From Mesorhizobium sp. M7A.F.Ca.US.006.01.1.1 (GTDB taxonomy: Bacteria; Pseudomonadota; Alphaproteobacteria; Rhizobiales; Rhizobiaceae), in contig NZ_RZQL01000035.1 of the NCBI RefSeq assembly GCF_003997935.1, forward strand, positions 1 through 36,348: a stretch of DNA of 36,348 nt. The letters run 5' to 3'. Both the position numbers and the translations under genes were made by a program. The notes beneath the pieces were generated by a model. The model saw only the letters and a program-made list of their open reading frames with translations. It was not told the DNA's origin and ran no database searches. Below are positions 17,219 through 26,374 of the stretch, piece after piece; position 1 is the stretch's first letter; each line of letters opens with the position of its first letter.

Positions 17219-18097
17219 ATGACCGAAACCTACCGCCCGCGCCGCTCTGTGCTCTACGTCCCGGCCTCCAACGACAAGGCCTTGGCCAAGATTGCGCAGC
17301 TTGCCTGCGACGCAATCATCATCGACCTGGAAGACGCAGTCGCCCCGGCCGACAAGATCGCCGCCCGCGAAAAATTGGCCGGCATTTTCGCCGGCCATTC
17401 CGAGAGACGCTGCGAGATAATCGTGCGCGTCAATGCGATATCAAGCGAATGGGGCGCCGACGACCTGCTGGCTGCCGCAAGCTGTGAACCCGACGGCATC
17501 CTTCTGCCCAAGGTCGACACGCCGCGCGACCTGCTCGAGGCCGGCGATGTGCTCGACGACAATTTCGCTCCCGACAGCGTGAAACTATGGGCGATGATCG
17601 AGACGCCCAAGGCGGTGCTCAACATCGGCGCCATCGCCGAGCTTGGCCGCGACCCGGCCTCGCGGGTCAATTGTTTCGTTGCCGGAACAAATGACCTGAT
17701 CAAGGAAACCGGCGTGCTGGCGACGCCCGACCGGCGCTACCTCGTGCCATGGCTGATGCAGATGGTGCTGGCCGCACGCGCCGGCGGCATCGACATGCTC
17801 GACGGCGTCTCCAACGATTTTCGCGACCTCGACGCTTTCACACATGAATGCGTGGAAGCCGCGGCCATGGGGTTCGACGGCAAGAGCCTCATCCACCCGG
17901 CCCAGATCGAAGCCGCGAACCGCGCCTTCGCGCCGTCCACGGAAGCGGTGGCCGAGGCGCGCTCGGTGAAGGAAGCCTTCGCGCTCGCCGAGAATGCCGG
18001 CAAGGGCGTGATCGCGGTGAACGGCAGGATGGTCGAACGGCTGCACCTGGCGCAGGCCGAAAAACTGCTGGCGAAGGCAGCCGCCATCGGGTCATAA
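17219..18097 (+). CDS. CitE-like HpcH/HpaI CoA-ester lyase
   Basis: This 292-residue protein belongs to the CitE/malyl-CoA lyase branch of the HpcH/HpaI TIM-barrel enzymes, which cleave or hydrolyse CoA esters such as L-malyl-CoA or citramalyl-CoA with a divalent metal. Visible motifs are RRSVLYVPASN, IIDLEDAVAP with D36, E38 and D39, IIVRVNA, GILLPKVDTP, the metal-ligand segment WAMIETPKAVLN and FVAGTNDL, then GFDGKSLIHPAQIEAANRAF with the CoA-binding lysine region. The start at 17219 gives MTETYRPRRSVLYVPASN, as expected for the family; upstream codons run into a repeat element and are not coding. Whether it acts in malyl-CoA, citramalyl-CoA or another pathway cannot be settled here. Confidence 0.9.
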   Translation: MTETYRPRRSVLYVPASNDKALAKIAQLACDAIIIDLEDAVAPADKIAAREKLAGIFAGHSERRCEIIVRVNAISSEWGADDLLAAASCEPDGILLPKVDTPRDLLEAGDVLDDNFAPDSVKLWAMIETPKAVLNIGAIAELGRDPASRVNCFVAGTNDLIKETGVLATPDRRYLVPWLMQMVLAARAGGIDMLDGVSNDFRDLDAFTHECVEAAAMGFDGKSLIHPAQIEAANRAFAPSTEAVAEARSVKEAFALAENAGKGVIAVNGRMVERLHLAQAEKLLAKAAAIGS

Positions 18098-18148
18098 ATG
18101 CTCGATGGATGCGAGCGGGCTATAGCTACTCACGACAGGAATTGAACA

Positions 18149-18355
18149 ATGAAACTCTACCGCTTTCTGTCCGGCCCGGACGATGCCAGCTTCTGCCACA
18201 AGGTGACGGCGGCGCTGAACAAGGGTTGGCACCTGTTCGGCTCGCCGACCTATGCCTACGACAAGAAGGCCAAGACCATGCGCTGCGGCCAAGCCGTGGT
18301 GAAGGATATCGACGGCCAGGAATACGGGCCTGACACCAAGCTCAGCGACTGGTAG
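18149..18355 (+). CDS. DUF1737 small protein
   Basis: This 68-residue protein matches the DUF1737 pattern: MKLYRFLSGPDDASFCHKVT, LNKGWHLFGSPTYAYD, then a variable tail. The domain is a short soluble fold with no known function, often next to metabolic enzymes. AGGAATTGAACA precedes the ATG, giving a good ribosome site. It follows the CoA-ester lyase on the same strand after 51 bases. Its end overlaps the end of the convergent membrane-protein gene by 14 bases. Confidence 0.88.
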   Translation: MKLYRFLSGPDDASFCHKVTAALNKGWHLFGSPTYAYDKKAKTMRCGQAVVKDIDGQEYGPDTKLSDW

Positions 18356-19028
18356 TCGACGCGCGCATCCACAGCCAGCCGGCCAGCCAGGCGATCGCTG
18401 CCGCAAGCACCACCAGGCCCAGGTCAAGAGCCCACTCCGGCACGAACGCACGGAGCGCGATAGGCACCGCGCCAATGAAATAGAGGGCGAGCGGAATGCG
18501 CGGCACGCCTCTTGCAACGACAAGAGAGATTACAAAAGCGAGCGTCCCAAGCAGAAAAAGAACCGAACTGACGACCAGAGCCAGTCCGAGAGGACCGGCG
18601 CGCAGGTCGATGATGGTTGTCAGCGGAAGCTTCGAAAATACGAGATTGATCACCACTTCCACACCGACCAAACTTGCCAGTGCAACGAAGTTGATGAGAA
18701 ACGCGATGGTGCCGAACAGGCCCGCGCGCCGGCCAAAAGCGAGAAACAGGCCTACGACAAGACCAAGCGCCAATATCTCGGCAACTGGCGCGAGAAGTTG
18801 CGTCAGATCGGTGGTCGCGATGAGCGCGCTGCGTTTGGCCGCGTTGACCAGAAGAATAAGCGCGCTTCCCACGCCGGCGACGGAGGCAAGCCGATAAAGC
18901 GTAGCGCTGGGCACAGCCGCGCTCGACTGGACAGTCGTGGGATTCTGCTTGTTCTGAGGTTCTTCGGCTGAACTCCTCAGCGAAATCAACGATTGCGGAC
19001 GGCGGGGTTCGGCGGTTCTGGCAGACAT
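18342..19028 (-). CDS. Six-helix membrane protein under TetR-type control
   Basis: This 228-residue protein has a polar N-terminus of about 45 residues followed by about six hydrophobic helices (for example VGSALILLVNAAKR, APVAEILALGLVVGLFLAFG, GTIAFLINFVALASLVGVEV and DLGLVVLAAAIAWLAGWLWM). I do not recognise a named family with confidence. The start at 19028 has a perfect GAGGAGA ribosome site. It is divergent from a TetR regulator with paired operators between them, so it is the probable regulated target, perhaps involved in export or envelope homeostasis. Its 3' end overlaps DUF1737 by 14 bases. Confidence 0.8.
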   Translation of the reverse strand: MSARTAEPRRPQSLISLRSSAEEPQNKQNPTTVQSSAAVPSATLYRLASVAGVGSALILLVNAAKRSALIATTDLTQLLAPVAEILALGLVVGLFLAFGRRAGLFGTIAFLINFVALASLVGVEVVINLVFSKLPLTTIIDLRAGPLGLALVVSSVLFLLGTLAFVISLVVARGVPRIPLALYFIGAVPIALRAFVPEWALDLGLVVLAAAIAWLAGWLWMRASTTSR

Positions 19029-19093
19029 GTTCGTCTCCTCATTCTGGGAAAACGGGGAGCCCGCGAAGACCGCAGGCCTGTTCCGATCCCATA

Positions 19094-19110
19094 TGTAATC
19101 ACTGCTTATA
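19094..19110. promoter_or_regulatory. TetR-type operator O1
   Basis: TGTAATCACTGCTTATA is a near-palindrome with TGTAA-N7-TTATA ends. It is 15 of 17 identical to the reverse complement of O2 and lies 32 bases from it, centre to centre, about three helical turns. A minus-strand TTTACA / TATAAG pair (19131-19126 and 19110-19105, 15 apart) would place this site on the -10 of the membrane-protein promoter. Confidence 0.75.
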
Positions 19111-19125
19111 TTCTCTTGTCTGCAT

Positions 19126-19142
19126 TGTAAACAGTGATTACA
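19126..19142. promoter_or_regulatory. TetR-type operator O2
   Basis: TGTAAACAGTGATTACA has perfect TGTAA-N7-TTACA half-sites. The outer 12 bases of O1 and O2 (19093-19104 and 19132-19143) form a perfect inverted repeat, ATGTAATCACTG / CAGTGATTACAT. The position between the divergent genes fits autoregulation by the adjacent TetR protein. Confidence 0.78.
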
Positions 19143-19201
19143 TCATATCGCGGATCGTGCTACGGACGCGTGAAGCAGCTCACCGGAACGAAGGAAAAGA
19201 G

Positions 19202-19834
19202 ATGGCAAAAGCCAAGACGCCTCACCGCACCGGCTACCACCATGGCAATTTGCGCGACACGTTGATCGATGCTGCAATCCAACTTGTCGAGGAAGGCGGC
19301 CCCGACAATGTGAGCGTGCGCGAAGCCGCAAAGCGGGCCGGCGTTTCCCCCGGCGCCCCCTTCCGGCATTTTCAGTCGAAAACAGCGCTGCTGACCGCAG
19401 TCGCCGAACAGGCCATGAACCGGCTGACAGAGGCCGTTGCCAATGCACTTTCAGAAGTCGACAGCGCAGATCCCATCGTGGCCTTCGAAGCAATCGGACA
19501 AGGCTATCTGGAATGGGCGATCGGCAATCCCACGCATTTCCAGATCATCAGTTCCCGAACGCTGATTGATTTCGACGGGTCGGACAGTCTTCGCGGTCAG
19601 AATGAGGTCATTCGCCGGAAGATGATCGACCTGCTGACCCAAGCGCAGCGGCAGGGTCAGTTGGCTGCGAACGCGGACTTCGATCATCTGGTTCTTGCCG
19701 CGCGTGCCTTTGTCTATGGGTTGGCACGAATGGTGGTTGATGGTCATTTTCCGGAGTGGCACCCGTCCGAGCCGCCATCGCTCGCCGTGCGCAAGGCGCT
19801 GCATCTTTTCATCAGCCGAATGACCAACCTCTGA
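19202..19834 (+). CDS. TetR/AcrR family regulator (WHG-type C-terminal domain)
   Basis: This 210-residue protein has an N-terminal TetR helix-turn-helix: YHHGNLRDTLIDAAIQLVEE, then VSVREAAKRAGVSPGAPFRH, the recognition helix region. The C-terminal part (SADPIVAFEAIGQGYLEWAI-like, NPTHFQIIS) fits the TetR_C WHG-type ligand domain. It probably represses itself and the divergent membrane protein through O1 and O2. The start at 19202 is set by AAGGAAAAGAG just upstream; an earlier in-frame codon at 19157 would fall between the operators and lacks such a site. The inducing ligand is unknown. Confidence 0.92.
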   Translation: MAKAKTPHRTGYHHGNLRDTLIDAAIQLVEEGGPDNVSVREAAKRAGVSPGAPFRHFQSKTALLTAVAEQAMNRLTEAVANALSEVDSADPIVAFEAIGQGYLEWAIGNPTHFQIISSRTLIDFDGSDSLRGQNEVIRRKMIDLLTQAQRQGQLAANADFDHLVLAARAFVYGLARMVVDGHFPEWHPSEPPSLAVRKALHLFISRMTNL

Positions 19835-19914
19835 GGCGGGATCTCAGAAACCCTTGCCACCGGGTTCTGGACCGACTGGATAGGAATGGACATTTCACGC
19901 GACGCAGGAACCAG

Positions 19915-20337
19915 TTATTCCGCCGCCTCTTCGATCTTCTCCATATCATCGTCCGACAGCCCGAAATGGTGGCCGATCTCGTGGATCAGCACGTGGGTGA
20001 CGATGTCACCCAGCGTTTCCTCGTTCTCGGACCAGTAATCGAGGATGGCGCGACGGTAGAGCGTGATGCGGTTCGGGCCCTCGCCGGTCTGCGGATTCCA
20101 GCGTTCGGCGATGCCTCGCCCCTCGAACAGGCCGAGCAGGTCGAACGGCGTTTCCAGCGACAGATCGTCCATGATCTCGTCGGTCGGAAATTCGGCGATC
20201 TGGATGACGATCTCGCCGGTCAGCTTGCGAAAATCTTCCGGCAGATGGGCGTAGGCCTCCAGCGCCAGGAACTCCATTTCGTCCATCGAGGGCGAGAGTT
20301 CGTCGTGCCAGGTGCGGGTCTTGTAGATGCGGGCCAT
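19915..20337 (-). CDS. Minimal zincin-like metallopeptidase family protein
   Basis: This 140-residue cytoplasmic protein contains a HEXXHxxG-type zinc motif in THVLIHEIGHHFGLSDDDME near the C-terminus. It opens with MARIYKTRTWHDELSPSMDE and has EIVIQIAEFP and ITLYRRAILDYW in between. This is the small family often annotated as metallopeptidase family protein (DUF1025), widespread in alphaproteobacteria; the physiological substrate is not known. A candidate promoter, TTGCCG/CTATAT (20386-20381 and 20364-20359, 16 apart), precedes it. It is divergent from the mutasome cassette. Confidence 0.92.
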   Translation of the reverse strand: MARIYKTRTWHDELSPSMDEMEFLALEAYAHLPEDFRKLTGEIVIQIAEFPTDEIMDDLSLETPFDLLGLFEGRGIAERWNPQTGEGPNRITLYRRAILDYWSENEETLGDIVTHVLIHEIGHHFGLSDDDMEKIEEAAE

Positions 20338-20358
20338 GCTTTGTCCTTTGATCCCGGC

Positions 20359-20386
20359 ATATAGGCTTTCGCACCGGAATCGGCAA
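20359..20386 (-). promoter_or_regulatory. Candidate promoter for metallopeptidase gene
   Basis: On the minus strand TTGCCG (20386-20381) and CTATAT (20364-20359) are separated by 16 bases. The distance to the ATG at 20337 is short, about 20 bases. By-eye match only. Confidence 0.35.
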
Positions 20387-20480
20387 ACGAACGGGCGGCA
20401 TGCGCCTCGGACACCTGCGCGACAGGAATAAATTCCCCATGAGTCTGCTTGACTCTTCCGACGGCCTCTGGAATCTATAG

Positions 20481-20495
20481 GAACATAACAGGAAC
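20481..20495 (+). promoter_or_regulatory. LexA box upstream of imuA
   Basis: GAAC-ATAACAG-GAAC matches the direct-repeat SOS box of alphaproteobacteria (GTTC-N7-GTTC, read on the other strand). It lies 25-39 bases before the imuA ATG and just downstream of a possible promoter (TTGACT at 20449-20454 with a weak -10 near 20473-20479), a position where LexA binding would block transcription. The cassette it precedes is a classic SOS target. Confidence 0.88.
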
Positions 20496-20519
20496 AATTG
20501 TGAGTGGAAGCTGACCGTC

Positions 20520-21542
20520 ATGGCGATGACCGCCGTGGCGCGGGAGACTGTTTTTGCCCTGCGCCGCCAGATCGCGAAAATCGAGGGAACGCTGCCCGAG
20601 CGCTTGGCTGCGCCGGCTGCCGCGACCTTCGATGCTGACGTCAACACCGATCTCACAATCGTCAGGCGCGGCATTGCCGCGGCGTTGCCGGATGCGTTCC
20701 TGCCCATCGGCGTCGAGCGTCTCGATGCCGCCCTGAGTGGCGGGCTGCCGAAGGCCGCCCTGAGCGAAATCCATGGGCTTGAAACCCGCGATGCCGGGGC
20801 CGTCGCCGGCTTCGCTTTGTCGCTCACAAGCCTGATCCTCAAGCAGGCGCCGGGGTTGCCGGTGCTGTGGATCGGCACATCGGAGATCTTTCGCGAGGCA
20901 GGCTTTCCCTATGCCAGGGGGCTTCACGCCTCGTTCGGCATCGAGCCGGAGCAATTGCTGTTTTCCGAGGCGCCAAGGCTTGTCGATGCACTGTGGGTCG
21001 CCGAGGAGGCGGCCCGGATGACAGCACTTGCCGCCGTCATCCTGGAAATCCGCGGCAATCCGCAGCGGCTGGACCTGACCGCGACACGCCGGCTGCATGC
21101 AAGGGCGCAAGCTGCCGGCCGGCCGGTGTTCCTGCTACGGCAGGCGGCCGAGCCCGAGCCGACGGCGGCACCTGTTCGCCTGATTGTCACGTCGGCGCCG
21201 GCGGTGCCGCGCAACACCATTGCCGGGTCGCTCGCCGGCTCGATCGGCCGCCCGGCCTTTGCCCTCACCATCGGCAAAAGCCGCACGGCCCTGCCTGGAC
21301 AATTTACACTGGAGTGGAACCCCGATGAACGCGCATTCGATGAAAGAACAGGCGGGGAAAGAGACCGGGCAAAGAATCCTGTCCCTGTGGTTTCCCTATC
21401 TGGCGGTGGAAAGGATCCTACGCCAGCGTCTGGGGCGGTCCTGGCGTTCCCGGCCGTCGGATCACCCATCTCACCCGCCGCTCGTGATCAGCCATCGCGA
21501 CCGCAACGCACAGCGCATCTCGGCCCTCGACGAGCGGGCTGA
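20520..21542 (+). CDS. imuA: ImuA mutasome protein (RecA/SulA-like)
   Basis: This 340-residue protein is ImuA, needed with ImuB and DnaE2 for damage-induced mutagenesis. The N-terminus (ETVFALRRQIAKIEGTLPER) and the degenerate P-loop region IGVERLDAALSGGLPKAALS with EIHGLE fit the RecA-like fold; VLWIGTSEIFREAGFPYARG and LVDALWVAEEAARMTALAAV follow. It has an unusual tail: the last 72 codons overlap imuB in another frame, and this Gly/Pro/Ala-rich part does not look like the ordinary end of the family. The ATG at 20520 has GGAAGC upstream. LexA should repress it. Loss of an earlier stop codon could have produced the extension, which is speculation. Confidence 0.9.
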   Translation: MAMTAVARETVFALRRQIAKIEGTLPERLAAPAAATFDADVNTDLTIVRRGIAAALPDAFLPIGVERLDAALSGGLPKAALSEIHGLETRDAGAVAGFALSLTSLILKQAPGLPVLWIGTSEIFREAGFPYARGLHASFGIEPEQLLFSEAPRLVDALWVAEEAARMTALAAVILEIRGNPQRLDLTATRRLHARAQAAGRPVFLLRQAAEPEPTAAPVRLIVTSAPAVPRNTIAGSLAGSIGRPAFALTIGKSRTALPGQFTLEWNPDERAFDERTGGERDRAKNPVPVVSLSGGGKDPTPASGAVLAFPAVGSPISPAARDQPSRPQRTAHLGPRRAG

Positions 21543-22959
21543 GGCGCTGCACCTGAAGCGCGACATGGGCATTGCCGATGCGCGCGCCATGCATCCGTCG
21601 ATCGACGTCGTCGAGGCCGATCCGGAGGCCGACCGCCGCCTGCTCGAAGGCCTCGCCGACTGGTGCGACCGCTACACACCGCTGGTGGCGCTGGATGGCG
21701 CGGATGGCCTGTTTCTCGACGTCACCGGCTGCACCCATCTGTTCGGCGGCGAACGCGCCATGCTGGACGACATCCTGTCGCGCTTCTTCCATCAGGGTTT
21801 CGATGTCCGCGCCGGACTTGCCGCGACGCCGGGCGCGGCCTGGGCGGCGGCACGCTTTTGCGGCGACCGCATCGTTGTGTCAGGCGAGGAGGAGGCACTG
21901 CTGGCACCCCTGCCGCTGGCCGCGCTGCGCATTGAACCCTCGACCCGCACCAGCCTGGAAAGTGTGGGCCTGCGCACGGCCGGCGCCGTCATGGCGGCAC
22001 CGCGCGCGCCGCTCGCCCGCCGCTTTGGCGCCTTGCTGCTTTTGCGCCTCGATCAGGCGCTTGGCCGTCTCGACGAGGCTGTCTCACCGCGCCTTCCCGT
22101 CGCGCCGCTTTCGGTCGAACGCCATCTCGCCGAACCCGTCACCCTGACCGAGGACATCGAACGGCTGGTGGGCATGCTGGCGGCGACCCTGAAAACCGAT
22201 CTCGAGCGCCGCGGCGAGGGCGCCAGGACGCTGGCGCTGCTGCTCTTTCGCGTCGACGGCGTCGTCAGCCGCATCGCCATCGGCACCTCGCGGCCGATGC
22301 GCGAACCCATGCTGATTCAGAAACTGTTCCATGAAAGACTGGCCGCGCTCGAACAGGATATCGATGCCGGCTATGGTTTCGATCTGGTGCGGCTCTCGGT
22401 GTTGGCGGCAGCCACCTTCGACATGCAGCAGGCCGATCTTGCCGGCGAGGTGACCGACGACGGCGCCGATATCGCGCTGTTCGCCGACCGCATCCGCGCC
22501 CGGCTCGGCGAGGGCGCGGTTCTCCGGCCGGTCGCGGTCGAAAGCCATCTGCCGGAACGTGCCGTAGCCACCATCCCCTTCACCGACGCGCCGCGCCGGA
22601 CCACGCCGCCGAAGAAGCCCGGCAGGCTGCAGGCCCCAAAAACCATATTTCCGCCGGAACGGCCGATCCGGCTGTTCCGCTCGCCCGAACCCATCGATGT
22701 GCCGGCCACTGAAATGCCGGAAGGACCACCGTTGAATTTCCGCTGGCGCCGCGCGCTCTACCGGGTCACGCGCGCCGAAGGGCCGGAACGCATCGCCGCC
22801 GAATGGTGGCGGGAAGCTGTGAGCGATCCGGTTACATCAACCCGCGACTATTTCCGCATCGAGGATGCCGACGGCCGCCGCTACTGGCTCTACCGGCAAG
22901 GTCTTTACGGCAACTCGCAGGTGCCGCCACGCTGGTTCATGCATGGTGTTTTTGCATGA
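21325..22959 (+). CDS. imuB: ImuB, catalytically inactive Y-family polymerase-like protein
   Basis: This 544-residue protein is the Y-family-like scaffold of the ImuA-ImuB-DnaE2 mutasome; in characterised systems it joins DnaE2 to the sliding clamp. The N-terminal [20 protein letters not shown] lies where active DinB proteins have the DMDxFFAxVE metal motif, and the aspartates are absent. [20 protein letters not shown] takes the place of the SLDEAYLD motif, so it is not an active polymerase. The linker [15 protein letters not shown] may hold the clamp-contact segment. The ATG at 21325 is preceded by GGAGTGGA. It overlaps imuA by 218 bases and dnaE2 by 4 (ATGA). Confidence 0.93.
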   Translation: MNAHSMKEQAGKETGQRILSLWFPYLAVERILRQRLGRSWRSRPSDHPSHPPLVISHRDRNAQRISALDERAEALHLKRDMGIADARAMHPSIDVVEADPEADRRLLEGLADWCDRYTPLVALDGADGLFLDVTGCTHLFGGERAMLDDILSRFFHQGFDVRAGLAATPGAAWAAARFCGDRIVVSGEEEALLAPLPLAALRIEPSTRTSLESVGLRTAGAVMAAPRAPLARRFGALLLLRLDQALGRLDEAVSPRLPVAPLSVERHLAEPVTLTEDIERLVGMLAATLKTDLERRGEGARTLALLLFRVDGVVSRIAIGTSRPMREPMLIQKLFHERLAALEQDIDAGYGFDLVRLSVLAAATFDMQQADLAGEVTDDGADIALFADRIRARLGEGAVLRPVAVESHLPERAVATIPFTDAPRRTTPPKKPGRLQAPKTIFPPERPIRLFRSPEPIDVPATEMPEGPPLNFRWRRALYRVTRAEGPERIAAEWWREAVSDPVTSTRDYFRIEDADGRRYWLYRQGLYGNSQVPPRWFMHGVFA

Positions 22960-25900
22960 ACGCGCTGACCGTCATCCCCTATGCCGAGTTCGGCATCCAG
23001 TCGAATTTCTCCTTCCTGCGCGGCGCCTCCAAGCCGGAGGAGCTGGTGGTCGCGGCCAAGCTCCTGGGCTTCTCCGCGATCGGGATTGCCGACCGCAACA
23101 CGGTGGCCGGTGTTGTGCGCGCCTGGCAGCAGGCCAAGGTCGAAAAACTCTCCTATCATCCCGGCTGCCGGCTGGTTTTCGGCGACGGCACGCCGGACAT
23201 TCTCGCCTATCCCCAGGACCGCAAGGGCTGGGGGTATCTGTGCCGCATGCTCACCCAGGCCAATCTGCGCGACGAAAACGAAAAAGGCGCCACCCTTCTC
23301 CAGCGCAGCGACCTCCTCGAATGGGGGGATCTGATGTCGCTGGCGGTCCTGCCCGGTCTGTCGGCGGGCGAGGAAGATAGTCTTCCCCTGCTTCGAGACC
23401 TCAAAGGCCGCTTCGGCAGGAACCTGCGGCTTGGCGTTTCGCCCGACTACGCCGGCAATGACCGTTTCCGCATCGAGCAAGCGGCAGCGCTTGCCGAGAG
23501 CGCCGGCATCCCGCTGATGGCGACCAACGACGTTCTCTACCACACGGCCGAACGGCGCCCATTGCAGGACGTGCTGACCGCGATCCGCCTCAACACCCCC
23601 GTCGCCGAGGTCGGGCTGGAACTCACCGCCAATGCCGAGCGCCATCTGAAGCCGCCAATGGAGATGGCCCGCCTGTTCCGCCGGCATCCGCAGGCGCTGG
23701 CCGAGACGCTGCGGTTTGCGGAAGAATTGACCTTCTCGCTTGGCGACCTCCAGTACAACTACCCCGACGAGCCGACGGAATCGGGTCTTGGTCCACAGGC
23801 TGAGCTGGCGAGACTGGCTCGGGAGGGGGCGGCGAACCGCTATCCGGCTGGTGTGCCGGATTCGGTGACCAGGCGCATCGAGGAAGAGCTCGCTTTGATC
23901 GAACGCCTCAACTATGCCCGCTATTTCCTGACTGTCTACGACATCGTCAAGTTCGCGCGCAGCAAGGATATTCTCTGCCAGGGACGTGGATCGGCCGCCA
24001 ATTCGGTCGTCTGCTTCTGCATCGGCATCACCGAAGTAGGACCGGAAAAAATCGATTCGCTCTTCGAGCGCTTCATTTCCGAGGAGAGAAACGAGCCGCC
24101 GGATATCGACGTCGATTTCGAGCACGAAAAGCGCGAAACCGTAATCCAGTACATCTACGAGAAATACAGCGGCAAGCGCACGGCACTTGCGGCCGCCGTC
24201 ATCAGCTATCGCGGCCGTTCGGCGCTGCGCGAAGTGTCGAAGGCGATGGGCCTGTCCGAGGATGTCAGGGCATCGCTTTCCGGCTCGATCTGGGGTTGGT
24301 CGACATCGGAGCTCGGCGAGAAGGAAGCCCGAGCCGGCGGCCTCGACCGCACCGACCCGGTGTCGAGGCACGTGATGGAGCGTGCCAACGAGATCATGGG
24401 CTTCCCCCGCCATTTGTCGCAGCATGTCGGCGGCTTCGTCATCACAAGGGATCGGCTCGATGAGATCGTGCCCATCGTCAAGACGGCGATGGACGAGCGC
24501 AAGATGGTCGAATGGGACAAGGACGATCTCGACTCGGTGAAGATCCTCAAGGTCGACATCCTGGCGCTCGGCATGCTGACCTGCCTCCAGCGTGCCTTCA
24601 CCTTGCTTACTGACCACTATCCGAAGGCACGGGACCCATACGGACAACCCTATGTGTTGGCCACCCTGCCGGCAGAAGACGACCGGGTCTACGACATGAT
24701 CTGCCGCGCCGATACGCTCGGCGTCTTCCAGATTGAATCACGCGCCCAGATGTCGATGCTGCCACGTCTCAGGCCGCGCGAGTTCTATGACCTCGTCATC
24801 GAGGTGGCGATCGTGCGGCCAGGCCCGATCCAGGGCGACATGGTCCACCCCTATCTGCGCCGCCGGCAAGGCAAGGAAGACGCGGAATATCCCAAGCCGG
24901 AGTTGAAGGAGATCCTCGGCAAGACGCTAGGTGTTCCCCTGTTCCAGGAGCAGGCCATGAAAATTGCCATCGTTGCTGGTGGCTTCAAACCGGGCAAGGC
25001 CGATGAACTGCGCCGTGCCATGGCTACTTTCAAACGCACCGGCACCATCGGCAATTACCGCCAGCAGATGATCGACGGCATGGTCGGCAAGGGTTACGAG
25101 AAAGACTTCGCCGAGCGCTGCTTCAAGCAGATCGAAGGCTTTGGCGAATACGGCTTTCCCGAAAGCCATGCCGCTTCCTTCGCCCTGCTCGTCTATGCCT
25201 CCTGCTGGTTCAAGACCTTCTATCCCGACGTGTTCTGCGCCGCGATCCTGAATTCGCAGCCGATGGGGTTTTACCAGCCGGCCCAGCTCGTCCGCGACGC
25301 AAGCGACCATGGCGTCGACATTCGCGATGTCGACGTCAATTTTTCGGTGTGGGATTGTACGCTGGAGAAAGCGCCTTTCAATCCGGCCCGCATCCTCCCG
25401 CGCCACGCCGAGATGCGCGGCGTCATCAAGACGAAGCATGCCGTCCGGCTCGGCTTCCGCCAGATCAAGGGCCTGTCGAAAGAGCGCATGGAGGTTTTCG
25501 TCGCGCGGCGCGGCTCAGGCTATGTATCCGTCAGGGATGTCTGGCTGCGCTCCGGCCTCGATGTCGGCGAGATCGAAAAACTGGCGCAGGCCGATGCCTT
25601 CCGCTCGCTCGGCCTTGATCGTCGCGAAGCCTTGTGGGCGGTGCGTGCGCTGGACGGCAAGAGCGCCGCCGAAAGGCTGCCGCTGTTCGACCAGCCGGCG
25701 CTTCGCCTGCGCGAGCTGGAGCCCGAGACGAAGCTGCCGAAAATGCCGCTCGGCGAGCATGTCATCCACGACTACCGCGCGCTCGGCCTGTCGCTGAAGG
25801 CGCATCCGGTCGCCTTCCTGCGCGAGCGGCTCAATCGCGCCGGCGTCATCCCCAATGCGAATCTTCCTTCAGTGCGCGATGGCAGGCGCGTCTCCGTCGC

Positions 25901-26309
25901 CGGCCTCGTGCTGGTGCGGCAGCGTCCCGGCAAGGGCAATGCGATCTTCCTGACGCTGGAGGACGACAAGGCGGTGGCCAACGTCATCTTCTGGCAAAGA
26001 ACCTTCGACCGTTACCGGCCGATCGTCATGGGCGCGCGGTTCGTCAAGGTCACCGGAAAATTGCAGTCGGAATCGGGCGTGGTCCACATCGTCGCCGAGA
26101 GGATCGAGGATCTGACGCCCTGGCTGACCGTGCTGCTGGAGAAGGTCAGCGAGGCCGCACCAGCGGTTGTCGGTTCTCCGGAGCGTGCTGCCAGGGGTCC
26201 GGATCGCTTCAATCGGCCCGCTATAGGGAACGCGCCGATCCGGCAGGACATCGCGACGCTGTCGGAAGAGGCGGAACAGGTCATGCCCAAGGGGCGGAAT
26301 TTTCAGTAG
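22956..26309 (+). CDS. dnaE2: Error-prone DNA polymerase DnaE2
   Basis: This 1117-residue C-family polymerase (also called ImuC) performs SOS-induced translesion synthesis with ImuA and ImuB. A PHP domain opens the protein ([31 protein letters not shown]). The polymerase core shows [18 protein letters not shown] and PDIDVDF at 382-388, where D385 and D387 match the catalytic aspartates of DnaE. The third is D534 in [13 protein letters not shown]. An OB fold near the C-terminus has [20 protein letters not shown] and ITLEDD-like strands. The start at 22956 overlaps the imuB stop as ATGA, implying translational coupling. The length is normal for DnaE2 and shorter than replicative DnaE. Confidence 0.96.
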   Translation: MNALTVIPYAEFGIQSNFSFLRGASKPEELVVAAKLLGFSAIGIADRNTVAGVVRAWQQAKVEKLSYHPGCRLVFGDGTPDILAYPQDRKGWGYLCRMLTQANLRDENEKGATLLQRSDLLEWGDLMSLAVLPGLSAGEEDSLPLLRDLKGRFGRNLRLGVSPDYAGNDRFRIEQAAALAESAGIPLMATNDVLYHTAERRPLQDVLTAIRLNTPVAEVGLELTANAERHLKPPMEMARLFRRHPQALAETLRFAEELTFSLGDLQYNYPDEPTESGLGPQAELARLAREGAANRYPAGVPDSVTRRIEEELALIERLNYARYFLTVYDIVKFARSKDILCQGRGSAANSVVCFCIGITEVGPEKIDSLFERFISEERNEPPDIDVDFEHEKRETVIQYIYEKYSGKRTALAAAVISYRGRSALREVSKAMGLSEDVRASLSGSIWGWSTSELGEKEARAGGLDRTDPVSRHVMERANEIMGFPRHLSQHVGGFVITRDRLDEIVPIVKTAMDERKMVEWDKDDLDSVKILKVDILALGMLTCLQRAFTLLTDHYPKARDPYGQPYVLATLPAEDDRVYDMICRADTLGVFQIESRAQMSMLPRLRPREFYDLVIEVAIVRPGPIQGDMVHPYLRRRQGKEDAEYPKPELKEILGKTLGVPLFQEQAMKIAIVAGGFKPGKADELRRAMATFKRTGTIGNYRQQMIDGMVGKGYEKDFAERCFKQIEGFGEYGFPESHAASFALLVYASCWFKTFYPDVFCAAILNSQPMGFYQPAQLVRDASDHGVDIRDVDVNFSVWDCTLEKAPFNPARILPRHAEMRGVIKTKHAVRLGFRQIKGLSKERMEVFVARRGSGYVSVRDVWLRSGLDVGEIEKLAQADAFRSLGLDRREALWAVRALDGKSAAERLPLFDQPALRLRELEPETKLPKMPLGEHVIHDYRALGLSLKAHPVAFLRERLNRAGVIPNANLPSVRDGRRVSVAGLVLVRQRPGKGNAIFLTLEDDKAVANVIFWQRTFDRYRPIVMGARFVKVTGKLQSESGVVHIVAERIEDLTPWLTVLLEKVSEAAPAVVGSPERAARGPDRFNRPAIGNAPIRQDIATLSEEAEQVMPKGRNFQ

Positions 26310-26374
26310 GCATGGCCCACGTCGCGGAGCCCCGAGAATCTGCGACGCCTCCGCGCCGCAGCGATGCAAACCTT

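Noticed and set aside
22905..24647. 580-codon open frame antisense to dnaE2
   Set aside because: Long antisense frames are common opposite GC-rich genes. dnaE2 carries its full set of catalytic motifs here and no family is recognisable on the other strand.
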